A DNA stretch of 47,257 bases, from the NCBI GenBank assembly GCA_023091735.1, contig JALKBU010000339.1:1-47257 (forward strand). The letters run 5' to 3'. The stretch is from Trichomonas tenax (taxonomy: Eukaryota; Parabasalia; Trichomonadida; Trichomonadidae). The notes beneath the pieces are model-generated. The model had not been told where the DNA came from. It worked only from the letters and a program-made list of their open reading frames with translations, and did not search any database. The position numbers and the translations under genes are program-made. Shown in pieces: positions 1-9,916 of the stretch (position 1 is the first letter of the stretch; each line of letters opens with the position of its first letter).

Positions 1-481
1 TGACGACGATGCAGCGGATGTCCTGGCGTGGGTAGTTGCGGAGGATGTCCTTGATCTTGCCAGAGTCCTCTGGTGTGATGTAGATGCCACGGTATGACTG
101 GCGGTGTGTAGCCCACTTCTGGCAGGCTTCACCGACTGTTGGTGTGTAGAGAACTGGCATTGTCTCTGTTGGTGGGTGTGTGAAGAGGAATCTCCAGAAG
201 GACTGTGAGTTCTTCTCGCGCTCGTTAGAGAGGAAGATGTACTTAAGGAGTGGTGTTGGCATCAATTCGAACTGGCGGCGGATACGAGCAGCTTGTTCAT
301 CCTTTGTGAAGACCTTGTATGGGAGAAGGCCACGAAGGTTGAGGCGGTCGCGCTCTTCCTTTGTGAAACCTGTGCCCTTAGAGAGGTCACCATCCTGAAG
401 GAGGGTCATGCCTGTCTTCTGGACTGGAAGCTTGCTGAGGCAGATATTGCGGACTGGGAGGCTGACTGATGTTGTGAGCAT
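1..481 (-). CDS. Malic enzyme (hydrogenosomal type), N-terminal part, cut by window edge
   Basis: The minus strand reads open from an ATG at 481 to the window edge (160 codons). The translation starts MLTTSVSLPVRNICLSKLPV and contains the malic enzyme N-domain signature around YTPTVGEACQKW, with the catalytic-region Tyr, followed by RGIYITPEDSGKIKDIL and a hydrophobic IRCIVV strand. In the family this enzyme decarboxylates malate to pyruvate with NAD(P); in trichomonads it works in the hydrogenosome and feeds pyruvate:ferredoxin oxidoreductase. The first dozen residues, short and with an Arg-Asn (VRN), look like a cleavable hydrogenosomal presequence. Codons mostly end in C or G, as in highly expressed trichomonad genes. 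A clean initiator lies 14 nt upstream of the ATG. The C-terminal NAD-binding domain is outside the window. Surface-adhesin names (AP65) have been used for this family; I infer only the enzyme. Confidence 0.95.
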   Translation of the reverse strand, partial: MLTTSVSLPVRNICLSKLPVQKTGMTLLQDGDLSKGTGFTKEERDRLNLRGLLPYKVFTKDEQAARIRRQFELMPTPLLKYIFLSNEREKNSQSFWRFLFTHPPTETMPVLYTPTVGEACQKWATHRQSYRGIYITPEDSGKIKDILRNYPRQDIRCIVV

Positions 482-490
482 CTTTTAACC

Positions 491-497
491 AAAGTGA
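491..497 (-). promoter_or_regulatory. Initiator (Inr) of the malic enzyme gene
   Basis: On the minus strand the sequence TCACTTT fits the trichomonad initiator TCA(+1)Py-T. The +1 A would be at 495, giving a 14-nt leader to the ATG at 481, the usual length for this organism. Confidence 0.75.
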
Positions 498-623
498 AGT
501 TAAAACTTTTTTATTTTTTAAATATTGCTTTCAATATTTTTTCCTCCATTTCGAAAATCAATATATTCACCGCTATGAGAAAAACTTAGCGAGAGTTTTT
601 CTTGAATGGCCGTTTTTAATGTC

Positions 624-630
624 TATCGTC
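624..630 (+). promoter_or_regulatory. Possible Myb recognition element (TATCGTC)
   Basis: TATCGTC lies about 145 nt upstream of the malic enzyme start. Malic enzyme (ap65-1) promoters are reported to be controlled by Myb proteins through TATCG/CGATA-type elements, so the position is suggestive. A 7-mer can occur by chance, and another copy lies near 6446, upstream of the kinase-like gene. Confidence 0.3.
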
Positions 631-1162
631 CGACCACTTGCGCAAAACTTTCTATGTGCTCATAGAATTTTATTGTGAGATTGAATAGTCCATCGGCTTT
701 TTCTTTTGAACTTTTTAGCATAGTAATTTCGAGACAAAAGTTGATTCAATGAGGTTTTGAACATGAATAAATATCCAAAATAACATTATTTTTGATTTCT
801 AAATTTAGGATTTTTATTTTCTTCTGAAAACTATTTCATTCGCATTTATATGGATTGGAATGTCTATTTTTCGTATTAAAATTGATTTTTCTATCATTTC
901 ATTTCCATTTTTGCTTTAAAACTATATATTTAGCATTTATATGTTATGTTTATTCTAATTTTATGCTAAAATCGATTTTCTGCAAAATAATTTTTATTTT
1001 TGCGTTTTAATGAGTTTTTTAACTTTATATATGATAGCAAAGATAAATATATAATAAAAATTGATTTTTGAATGTTGTTATTTTTGAATATTTTTGCGGA
1101 AATCATATATTTAGAATTTACAAACATAGCCAATTATAAATATCAAGTTATTTCAAGATTTA

Positions 1163-1252
1163 CTGTGTGTTATTCTCCCAAAAATAATGATGACTCTTTT
1201 TTTGCGCGGCTAAATTTGAAAAGCGTATTAAATTGAGAAGAATAACACACAG
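1163..1252. repeat. 14-bp perfect inverted repeat with 62-bp spacer
   Basis: CTGTGTGTTATTCT at 1163-1176 is the exact reverse complement of AGAATAACACACAG at 1239-1252. The right arm resembles the trichomonad intron 3' motif (ACTAACACACAG), but no 5' splice partner or exon is present. Confidence 0.6.
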
Positions 1253-1539
1253 AGCTTATGTGTGAACACTTGGAATACTTTTTTCGTAAAAAGCTAAAAA
1301 GCATATTTGTGATTAGATTTACTTATTTATCATTGACAACAACATATTTTACGTTATAAAAATGCTATACAATGGGAATATAATATATTATAATTAGTAA
1401 AGCACATCATGGCAAATCAATGTTTTTGATGCAAGATATATCTAATATTTTAATGAAATATAGACTTTGTTAGCTAATTCTTTAATATATCATGCACAAC
1501 ATGATTTTGTACATTGGGGTTCAATAACTTATCAAGAAG

Positions 1540-2148
1540 TTAATCCAGTGAGTTAAAAAACGAGTTTCGCCGACTTTGCGTATAAAAATTTAATTGCCCA
1601 TTACAAAACTGGATTCGAAATTGGATATTTGAATTGCCTGTGAGAGTTGCTTCATGATATCCTCCATTTTCTGTGTTATTAGAAAAAGAAGAAAATGAAA
1701 TTGAAGATTCACTTGAAACATATCGAATATTAAAAAGATTTCGTCCATAAGCATTTGCAAATGATATGTTAATCAATGAAATGTTGCTGCTTCCCAGTAA
1801 ATAAATATTACATTTACCGATTCCTTTGTCATTTCCTGAGAATGAAATTGATGAATCAAGAAGATTGATTTTGTGTTGATTCTGTGCATCAATCAAACAG
1901 AAAACACCTTCAGTAGATACTGCAGATCGATAGCTGCAGACTCTCTGTTGTGAGAATTGGCCGTTGCTCGCAAAATTAATAGAGCTGCCATTCCCCAAAT
2001 TTGAGCACTTAGAAAACAATGTATCTTCAATAAGGACCATTGTAGTTTCCGAGCTTATACTGAAGTTAATAAAACTAATGATTTCATTCTCAAATAAACA
2101 TAGTTTCAAGTAATATTTATCATCGAAACTTCGAATAACTGGTGCCTC
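1540..2148 (-). pseudogene. Beta-helix (Pmp-like) surface protein fragment
   Basis: The minus frame is open from a TAA at 2149-2151 down to 1540 but has no ATG before residue 24 of the longest reading (MVLIEDTLFSKC). The protein is made of short strands ending in SSISFS, SNISLINI and SNIQF, with N/S/F-rich turns, the pattern of trichomonad right-handed beta-helix surface proteins, also seen at 15182-16333 and 26176-26997. There is no signal peptide, no transmembrane segment and no cytoplasmic tail, and the frame stops in the helix. It is therefore only the middle of such a gene. Upstream DNA (2152-2443) is open in another frame without family resemblance. I infer a decayed copy. Confidence 0.6.
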
Positions 2149-5100
2149 TTATTCCAGTAGCAGATGTATCTAATACAGGAAACAGCCAGTCATTTACGAG
2201 ATTAGTACAAAAAATTAGATAACAACACTGTGGAAATAGAGATTGTAAATGTTTTTTAAATTTTCCGCTGCAGCAGTGTCTGCATATCATCTGAGTCAGA
2301 TATATTAGCATCAACCGCATATTCATCAGGTTCGAAAAGGAAGATTTGGTATTGGAGGCACTAGCCTTCAGATTTTTACTACTTTTGATGAATGAATCTA
2401 GTGTAGTAATAGGTGTGTTTATAATGCATAGCTCAGTGTGCATTTACTTTGTTTATTTTAAATTGATTAAAAATGAAAATACACTTTTCTTCATTGATTT
2501 TCGAAATCAACTTGTTACATCTAGTACCGGTATCGAATGCAAGTGATTTGAAGTTCTAAAATTTAATGAAGGCATATGAATAAATGTGTTTGTATCAATT
2601 TTGCTTTAAAAAGAAAAAATCTATATCTCACCGCAATCAAACCTCATTCTGGCAACGGCATAAGGTTAACTATTTGACTACTTAAAATAAGGTTCTCTCT
2701 TGACAAAAATAGGCATAAAATGATTTACCAATTCTTAAAAAGCAAGAAATCCCCAGTCGTTCCTAGTATTAGATTCTGTAATTTCTAATAAACATCATAC
2801 ATGAATAGTTCTTCAATGTTGCAGATTCAGTTTTAACTTTATCCCTTATAAATTTGCTGAAAAAATCAAAACAATCGTTTTAAAACACATTTTAAAATTT
2901 AATTTTTAAACTGCAAAATGGAAAGTCCAACAACATCGAGCTTCGAATTTTTCGATGCCACGAAAATTATAGCATCCTCATGGGTATGTAAAAGTTTGTG
3001 CAAAGTTTCAAGCAACAAAACCGATTTTTCGAGGTTGTCCCACCTCTTGATTAAGGTTGTATGACAAAATGAAATGATATTGAGATTTGTTCTTTATCAC
3101 TATGATCATAATTGAGAACATTATCCAAATGCTCTGTCTACCGTAAGTCTCTTCACAACAATATTTAAGTGTCCGCTCCGCGACCAAAAATCCCCTCAAT
3201 TTTTGAGAGGACAATGCGGATAATCGTTTTTCCCAGAATATATATTGATATTTTGTGCAATTTCTGAATCGATAAGGACATGAGTAATTTTGCATATGAT
3301 ATCTCCATGCACATTCTAATCTTTTTAAGTTAAATTTTTTCTTGATGTTCATTAGTCTCCCACATTTCAAGACGTTCTCCAGAATACTACAAAAAAATTC
3401 GAGATTTTGATAAATATTTGCATATTAAACCCGGATTTGTATCTAAAACAAAAATAATAATTATATTTTGCGCCGATAGATCCTTATTTGGCCGGAGCGG
3501 ACCATTAATATTAATCCACTATTTATATTTGTACTTTAAAACAGATCATTATTTATTCATACTATCTGTCTATCAGATTTTTATGAATTAACCATGAATT
3601 TGCGCACATATTTTGGTTCTCTTTGCCGTCAAAATCCGAAACAAAAACTTAGATGGGAGCGTTCGTTCTCTAGCGATCCCAAACCCTTCATTTCCTCAAT
3701 TTAACCTCGAATCATTAATCGAAACTCCCTGCAGATGGATCCCTCAAGCCATCAATCCTTATACTTGAAATTTTGGAAAATCAAAATTATATTTCCCGCT
3801 CAAATCCGCTAATTTTGTTTCAGCACTCTTCTATATCCTATACCTTTGTTGTTGATTTGTAAAAATACACTTCATTTTAAATTTATTTTTCGCAAAAAAG
3901 TGACGAGTCCTCTCAATTCGCACACAATATTTTTTCTTTTGACTGCGAAGGGTATCTAAATATTATTGATTTTAAGCAGCTACACTTTAAGGGCATATTA
4001 TATAGATGTATCCAATGAAAGTCATCATATTTAAGGAAGTGGTACAGCCATTGAAAATGGTCACTTTGGGAGTACTTTTTAGACGTTTAGGAGATGTTCT
4101 GGATCTTCTTGCATACCCATCAAGAACTGGTATATATTCATCTATCTATCGATATGAATTTCGTGAATCAACTACTAAGAAAGCTATGGAATCGAAAAAA
4201 TGATGAAAGTGTAGATTTTTTTGAAATTAACGAACATAATTTCGATCCTTCTAAATCAGAAAAGTATTAATTTTTTATTAATTATAGATAGTTCAGTTTC
4301 ACCTAATAATATTTTTCTACTTTTTTCTTGAAAAAACACAGCCGTTAAAGATTTTACCATATCATCCTTTTTTAGGTAGTGGAGAGGTACAGCAAGTGTT
4401 ATTTTCGCAAAAAAGTTGAAAAGTGTGATCTACATACTATGTAGATACCTGTTTTGTAAAAACTTTTTTCTGAGGCCTCGACACTTTTTCATGAATTTTA
4501 TGATGGAATATTGAATAATTCTATATTGTATGTATATTTCATCATTTTAATTGAAAATTTTCTGAGAAAAAATAAAAAACAAGGATATAGTGATTTTGAT
4601 GCAATGTATTTATTTTTTATACATAGGTGATTCCATTTTTTATGTTTTGAGCGATTTTCTTCATTTTTTAAATTTAGTTTTTCGTTGCCGACGCTGCTTC
4701 AACTTTTAGACGAATTTTCCAACAAGAATGGATTTGCCTACTCACGCCACATGTGACTGACTACAATCAGAACTATCATATCGACCAGTTATGGTGATCT
4801 AAAATCATGTTTATCAAAATCACAATAAATCGTCGAACTACAACTAACAACAAAGAATACAACCATTTCCCTACCATAACTTAGTACTTCGATTGATCAT
4901 TATATTTTTTATTTTAATTCAACACAAAATTCGGACAATAAATTATTTAAAAATCACGTAAGCTACCTCACACACCAAGCTTGTTCGTCCAAATCTTTTT
5001 CTTTGCAAAAATATCGATTCATTCGCAAAAATAAATCGCTGTGCTATACAATAAACGCGGTGCACAATGCCGCATTATCAATGGCAATCTGATAAGAGTA

Positions 5101-6790
5101 GTTTTATCAACTAATACCAAATTATTTCGTACGAATTCTTTTTTGTTTTTTCTACTTGCTTAAGAATATAAAAGCGCATGAATGCAGGTTCATGCATATA
5201 TCAGTATAGTATTTATGCCAAATTATGATATTTATAAAGATATTGATTCAAGATTGCACGGATTATTGTTGATTTAGCAACTAATTTGCGCGGTTTTCGA
5301 ACCCTCTATAGAAATAACACGACTTTGGGTTTAAGCAATTTTGAGTGTTGTTTTTACCCAAAACCCTTCTGATGTTGGATTTTCCATTTTTTGTGAAAAG
5401 TGACAACTGGCTGTACCGCACCCTTAAATTGGACAATTATTCATAACTATACCATTTTGATTAAAAACATAGAGTGAGGTATGTGTGTTTTATTGGTTTT
5501 TCGAACCAAAGTCATTAAATGAAAAATCACGAAACCAAAAAACATGGCTTTTCTTTAAATAACACGTGAAAGGCACGAGATTAATGAAAAAACGAAAATT
5601 GGAATGAACAATAAGAGTTATCATTGAACGCACGAAATAAAAATAAAGTGGACACTTTTTGAATGTAAGAAAGTATTTTTCGTTAATTTTGAGAAATACA
5701 GCTTTGTCATATGATAAAAACATCAATGAACTCTAAATCATTTTCATAATGGCATTCAAAAGTTAAATCCGTTTTTTGGAATTGAATGTAAGTATTGCTT
5801 GCATGAATTATCGATAAATTTTGAAGGGGATGTCTACGCGAAGAAGAAACAAAAATCGATCCATTTTTGTTTGGCTACTGAATTTTCAATGCATACAAAT
5901 TTCAATTGCAATTTAAATGCTGATTTCGTTGTAAAAATGCATAATAACTGCATATCTACTGACATTGCTTCGGTTTTGAATTAATTCAATGGATTTCTGT
6001 TAAAATTTTTCAAATTTCTCTTTTTTGCAGAAGCAGAACTCCAAATTCAAACCATAGTTAATAAGCATGATATTTAATGATATAATAATGTGAACTTCCA
6101 ATATAACAAAATAGTTATGAACATATGATTGAAAAAAGTATAGCACAAATTGAATACTTTACAAAAAACTGTTTACAAAAAAAGTGTTTATTAGACAAGA
6201 AAAGCAAGGATAAGGAGTGATATTTCAATTCTCCATTCGATATACAGTAAGAGGCTAGAAAATCAGCTGTTTTGATGGTACTTTTTCGGTGATGAAATTA
6301 TTTCTTTCGTTGAAAAACGAGAAGAGAAACGGGAGAGTTCTTTGCTGTAGGACAGAAAGCAGGGTGTGTGATTGTGGAAGGGACGAGGATGGTTAGAACA
6401 TCATCAAGGATAAACTTTCTCTACCTCCATATGTATTTTATCTATCGTCTTTGGACTCAAAATTGACTCAATAATTCCCATTTACAGCCTAAAAACGATA
6501 AATTGCACATACAACAATATAATTAGCCTATGCCTTCACTTAAAAATTTTCAATTGTTCAAACGTTTAGTTCAATTTTTCTGAAGTTATAATCACGGTTT
6601 CATTCAATAAATTTTTAATTATATTTCATAATATGCCTTCCTTTGTGTGTCAAATCTAATGCCACAATTTTAGATAAAATGTCAGTTTTTCGAAGATTTT
6701 GCGCTACTGATTACCTAATGATATAGATCAAAATTAATTAGATTTTTCAAATTGAGATTTAAATCTCAATTCAATGTCTTTAGGGACTTT
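2149..6790. other. 4.6-kb AT-rich stretch without a recognisable gene
   Basis: Short open frames exist (3008-3370 minus, 120 codons; 4006-4203 plus, 65 codons; 5490-5726 minus; 5799-5984 plus) but none shows a known motif, a good initiator or coding-like codon use. A 10-bp inverted repeat, GTCCGCTCCG at 3171-3180 and its complement at 3493-3502, surrounds part of the 3008-3370 frame. Frames near 3970-4270 look faintly protein-like in more than one phase and could be gene debris. Otherwise I see nothing. Confidence 0.5.
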
Positions 6791-6797
6791 TCATTAA
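6791..6797 (+). promoter_or_regulatory. Initiator (Inr) of the kinase-like gene
   Basis: TCATTAA fits TCA(+1)Py-T-(A/T). The +1 A at 6793 gives a 17-nt leader to the ATG at 6810. Confidence 0.65.
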
Positions 6798-6809
6798 TTA
6801 TTTTAATTC

Positions 6810-7745
6810 ATGAATTACAGAGAGAGTGAGTTTTTCGCCAAACACGGAATCTCCATTGAAAAGGTTCTCGCACGAGGCAACAACGGGTTGGTGTATTTAG
6901 TCTTTTCTTCTCCATATAAGAATCATTATGCTCTTAAGAAGTATCCACAGTACATTTTCAACAATGCAGACTTAGACAATCTCATTGCCATCAACAGCCC
7001 ATACTTTGTACGCTTAGTTCAGTACTACAAGTTTGATTCTTCCATTTATATTTTAATGGAATATTGCCCAGGAAACCTTGAAAAGCTAATTCTTGAAACA
7101 GAAAACGTCTCTGACTCAATGCTTAAGGAATACATCACCCACGTTATCAGTGCCGTTAAAGCTTGTCACGATAATAATATCTACATCGGAGACTTCACAC
7201 TCAGCAACTTTCTTATCGACAACCGCGGCAGCATCAAAATTAACTTCCTTGGACTGAAGCACATCGTCAGTCCTCCAGGAGAAAACTTCCCAATGTCGAT
7301 GATTTCAACAAACTTTTACTTATCCCCTGAAGTCTTAGAGAACCAGAACGTCAGCCCGATGTTCTCCGACATATGGTCACTCGGTTGCATTATCTACTTC
7401 ATGGCCACGAAATCTTTACCTTTCGCATCCAAGGACATGAAGAACTTGAAAGACCAGATAAAGAACGCTCACTATGACTCCTTCTCCATCCATGATGAAG
7501 ATTTAAGAGATGTTATCGCGAAGTGCCTTAAAGTTGAACCAAACTCAAGACTGCCTGTCTCTAACTTGCTCAGGATGAAGTACTTCGGTGTCTTCGAGAG
7601 AAGGAATAACCAGAAGTCAATGCTGAAGTCCGATTGGAGAAAATCAGTCATGATTGTAAGAAGGAACATGACATTCATAACCAAATACACAAGCAACATT
7701 GATATTTCATTCACTCCAACAAAGGTCAATGGAGGCTTTCATTAA
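6810..7745 (+). CDS. Protein kinase-fold protein, probable pseudokinase
   Basis: The 311-residue protein is almost entirely a kinase domain. Seen: a glycine loop in degenerate form (ARGNNGLVYLV, 21-31), the beta-3 lysine in YALKKY (K43), a catalytic-loop region IYIGDFTLSNF where HRD has become IGD (D128) but Asn133 is kept, a metal-binding DFG replaced by FLG (146-148, in KINFLGLK), an activation-segment SPE (172-174) and the intact structural motif SDIWSLGC (186-193). No clear helix-C glutamate is visible. Loss of the DFG aspartate normally removes Mg-ATP chemistry, so I infer a pseudokinase acting by binding; its partner is unknown. The region around IWSLGCIIYFMA is typical of CAMK/AGC-like trichomonad kinases. 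It has its own initiator. A residual or atypical activity cannot be excluded. Confidence 0.85.
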   Translation: MNYRESEFFAKHGISIEKVLARGNNGLVYLVFSSPYKNHYALKKYPQYIFNNADLDNLIAINSPYFVRLVQYYKFDSSIYILMEYCPGNLEKLILETENVSDSMLKEYITHVISAVKACHDNNIYIGDFTLSNFLIDNRGSIKINFLGLKHIVSPPGENFPMSMISTNFYLSPEVLENQNVSPMFSDIWSLGCIIYFMATKSLPFASKDMKNLKDQIKNAHYDSFSIHDEDLRDVIAKCLKVEPNSRLPVSNLLRMKYFGVFERRNNQKSMLKSDWRKSVMIVRRNMTFITKYTSNIDISFTPTKVNGGFH

Positions 7746-8156
7746 TCAATCTTTTTTGTTTTTGTTTGTTTATAAATGTTTGTATTTTTTGTACATATAT
7801 TCAACAATGACCATTTTAAGCATACAAATCCACATTAAATACCCTTCTATATCATATGCACAAAGGAAAAACTATTCAAAACTTGAGATAATTTATCCTT
7901 TTATAATACATTACTAAATTAAACCTTGAGACATTGACAAATATTATATCATGGTGATAAAAATGATAGTGAGATGAATGTTAAGCTTTAATAGCGAAAA
8001 AATGAAACCGATATAAAATATTACGCGATGATGGTTCATATAACAGTATTTATAGTATAAATAAACATTCGTTGGTGTTGTTGATACCGCGAGATTATGA
8101 TGTATAGCATCAAAATATTTTTCAATAAGATAATATGAAAAAGATGAATCGAATTC
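7746..8156. other. Convergent intergenic region
   Basis: AT-rich 410 bp between the 3' ends of the kinase-like gene and the minus-strand gene at 8157-8831. A short open frame (7699-7917 plus) overlaps the kinase gene end and looks spurious. Nothing else seen. Confidence 0.5.
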
Positions 8157-8831
8157 TCATTGGTTATCTGTCGGGACCTGGAAAAAGCAGTCTTCTGGGT
8201 TCTTGTCGATGCTCAAATTCTGGCTTGGAGCTGGAATTACAATATCACGTCCTGTTCTGATTTGTAGATCATCAACTTTCAAATCTAGTGTTTCCTCACC
8301 CATGCGTCTTGCTTTCTCAGCCAATAAAGCAGCTCTACGCACGAGTAAAGATTGACGACGCTTGAAGCATTGTTGACGTATGTAGTCGATAGATACTATC
8401 GAAGGAATTATAATTTCTTTAGCTTCGGCCTCTGAAATCTCGTATTTCTCGGAATTTAATTTTCTCACTCTATTCCATTCCTCTTGGCTTCTATCCCAAC
8501 GTGCGTTAACTAGAACACCTCCCTTAAAGAGGTATTCACCGTCTCCTTTTCCTTTTTGTATTTGGTCCGCAATTAAGTCATTATCTTTCTGAATTCTAAT
8601 CGGATCCGCACGAATACCATCGTACTCAGACAGCGCCTGCTTCCTGATGATCTTACACATGGTAGTTCTCAACGCAGCTCTTGTTCTCCACGGCAAATAT
8701 TGAGTCATTTGATCCCACGCTGTTAGACCGAATTTCATAGCAATCTTCTGAAGAACGGCGAGTTCAGCTGTGTTTTGGTCACCAACAAAGAGGTGAACTA
8801 AGTATCCGGACTCTTCATTTTTATCAGACAT
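8157..8831 (-). CDS. Possible Myb/SANT-like nuclear protein
   Basis: A 224-residue protein starting MSDKNEESGY. Residues about 25-75 (LQKIAMKFGLTAWDQMTQYL, then PWRTRAALRTTM) have the spacing of a SANT/Myb-type helix-turn-helix: a conserved Trp, then an arginine-rich putative recognition helix. A charged segment follows, and a second basic stretch (QQCFKRRQSLLVRR, about 150-165) could be a nuclear localisation signal. It has no signal peptide or membrane segment. I infer a DNA- or chromatin-binding role from the fold alone; the resemblance is modest. The gene is divergent from V-ATPase E across a 398-bp region packed with regularly spaced G-tracts, and no TCA initiator was found upstream of its ATG. 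Confidence 0.5.
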   Translation of the reverse strand: MSDKNEESGYLVHLFVGDQNTAELAVLQKIAMKFGLTAWDQMTQYLPWRTRAALRTTMCKIIRKQALSEYDGIRADPIRIQKDNDLIADQIQKGKGDGEYLFKGGVLVNARWDRSQEEWNRVRKLNSEKYEISEAEAKEIIIPSIVSIDYIRQQCFKRRQSLLVRRAALLAEKARRMGEETLDLKVDDLQIRTGRDIVIPAPSQNLSIDKNPEDCFFQVPTDNQ

Positions 8832-8858
8832 TATAAGATTAAACGAAACCTTTTATCA

Positions 8859-8919
8859 GGGTCTTGGACATTATATCTGGGGATTTAGAATAATAGGGTC
8901 GGAAAATTTTAAATAGGGG
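8859..8919 (+). repeat. Phased G-tract array A
   Basis: Four G3/G4 runs on the plus strand start at 8859, 8879, 8896 and 8916, that is 20, 17 and 20 bp apart, in DNA otherwise poor in G. Two are in the context (C/T)AGGGTC. The array begins 28 bp upstream of the minus-strand gene ending at 8831. Confidence 0.7.
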
Positions 8920-9088
8920 AATGATAAACAGATTGATTTTGAAAAAGATACATCTGATGATTTTTGGAGGCTCTAACTTTGCATATATATATAATTCCTA
9001 TATTTAATCTAAAATACCAAATTATGAATTCTTAAACCGAAGCATTTTATAAGAAAATGCATCAAAATGATTTTTGAAAATTAAAGCA

Positions 9089-9226
9089 GGGTATTGAAAT
9101 TTAAAACAGGGTTAATCAATTAATATTTAGGGTCTAGCAAAAATAAAAAGGGAATAAATAATTTAGGGTGTGCATGAAATAAAAAGGGCTTTTAATATTT
9201 TAGGGTCTAAATGAAATAAATTGGGG
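9089..9226 (+). repeat. Phased G-tract array B upstream of V-ATPase E
   Basis: Eight G3/G4 runs start at 9089, 9109, 9130, 9150, 9166, 9186, 9203 and 9223: spacings 20, 21, 20, 16, 20, 17 and 20 bp. Most share the core (T/C)AGGGT, for example TTTAGGGTCTA at 9130 and 9203. The last run ends four bases before the first ATG of the V-ATPase E gene, so the array occupies the core promoter and probably the 5' leader. Confidence 0.75.
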
Positions 9227-9229
9227 TGT

Positions 9230-9916
9230 ATGAAAGGTGACATGCTTGATCGTCCAGAATACAAGATGACTCTTTCTCCAGCTCAGCGCGTTGAGCAGAT
9301 GTGTGCCATGTTCAGGGAGCAAGCAGAATCTCGTGCAATGGAAAAGCAGGCAGAAGCAGCAGAAATTGCCGATCATTATTATGACCAGCAGATTTCGCAG
9401 ACGACTGCAAACCTCCAACAGGAGGCAGAACGCCAGGAAAAGGAAATCGAAATCAATAGACAAATTCAAAACGCAAAAATTACAAACAGTGCAAAACTCG
9501 AAATCTTAAAGGCCCAGAAAAAGGCCCTCAACGAGGCTCTAGAGGAAGCCAAGAACAAGCTGAACGAGTTCAGCAAGGGCCCAGACTATCCACCAGTTCT
9601 TGCTAAATTGATTGCTGAAGGACTTCTCATTTTGAGAGAGAACCGTGTTCGCTTGACAGTTCGCAAGTCTGATGTCGAAATTTGCAACAATGTTATACCA
9701 CAAGCATTAGATATGGTCAAAGAGAAGGATCCAGAGCTCAACATCAAGGTTGTCGTTGATGACGAGAGGTACCTTCCAGCTGACCCACACTGCGCTGGCG
9801 GTGTCGTTTTCACTTGCCACAAAGGAAAGATCCGTCTTTCAAATATTCTCAACGAGAGACTGAAACTTGCTTACGACGGCATCCTTCCACGCATTCGCAA
9901 TATTGTTATGGATTAA
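9230..9916 (+). CDS. V-type proton ATPase subunit E
   Basis: The 228-residue protein (from the first in-frame ATG) matches the family in length and layout. It has an N-terminal alpha-helical stalk (LSPAQRVEQMCAMFREQAES onwards, rich in Glu, Gln and Lys) that pairs with subunit G in the peripheral stator. The globular C-terminal domain has LRENRVRLTVRKSD, then CAGGVVFTCHKGKIRLSNIL and a closing ERLKLAYDGILPRIR, equivalent to the GG-x(n)-G-KI-x-x-SNTL-x-x-R pattern of subunit E. The complex acidifies lysosomes and endosomes. ATGs at 9230, 9242 and 9266 are all possible starts; no TCA initiator precedes them, so the start is uncertain. The phased G-tract array ends directly at the gene. Confidence 0.92.
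   Translation: MKGDMLDRPEYKMTLSPAQRVEQMCAMFREQAESRAMEKQAEAAEIADHYYDQQISQTTANLQQEAERQEKEIEINRQIQNAKITNSAKLEILKAQKKALNEALEEAKNKLNEFSKGPDYPPVLAKLIAEGLLILRENRVRLTVRKSDVEICNNVIPQALDMVKEKDPELNIKVVVDDERYLPADPHCAGGVVFTCHKGKIRLSNILNERLKLAYDGILPRIRNIVMD

Larger units (their letters stand above)
498..1539. other. AT-rich intergenic stretch
   Basis: No open frame of coding character was seen. The stretch holds the malic enzyme upstream region and one 14-bp inverted repeat, listed separately. Confidence 0.6.

Noticed and set aside
1239..1252. Word resembling the trichomonad intron 3' splice motif (ACTAACACACAG)
   Set aside because: It reads AATAACACACAG, has no GTATGT-type 5' site at intron distance and no exon on either side.
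2918..3063. ATG-started 48-codon frame containing GTATGT
   Set aside because: GTATGT at 2984 resembles a 5' splice site, but no 3' motif follows and the peptide has no family features.
3008..3370. 120-codon minus frame
   Set aside because: No motif, no initiator, and unusual Cys/Tyr/Trp-rich composition typical of chance frames here.
9221..9229. TTG start three codons upstream of V-ATPase E ATG
   Set aside because: Eukaryotic initiation at TTG is not expected; the same applies to TTG-led frames at 13740-14093, 16849, 32927-33619, 26176 and 29432.
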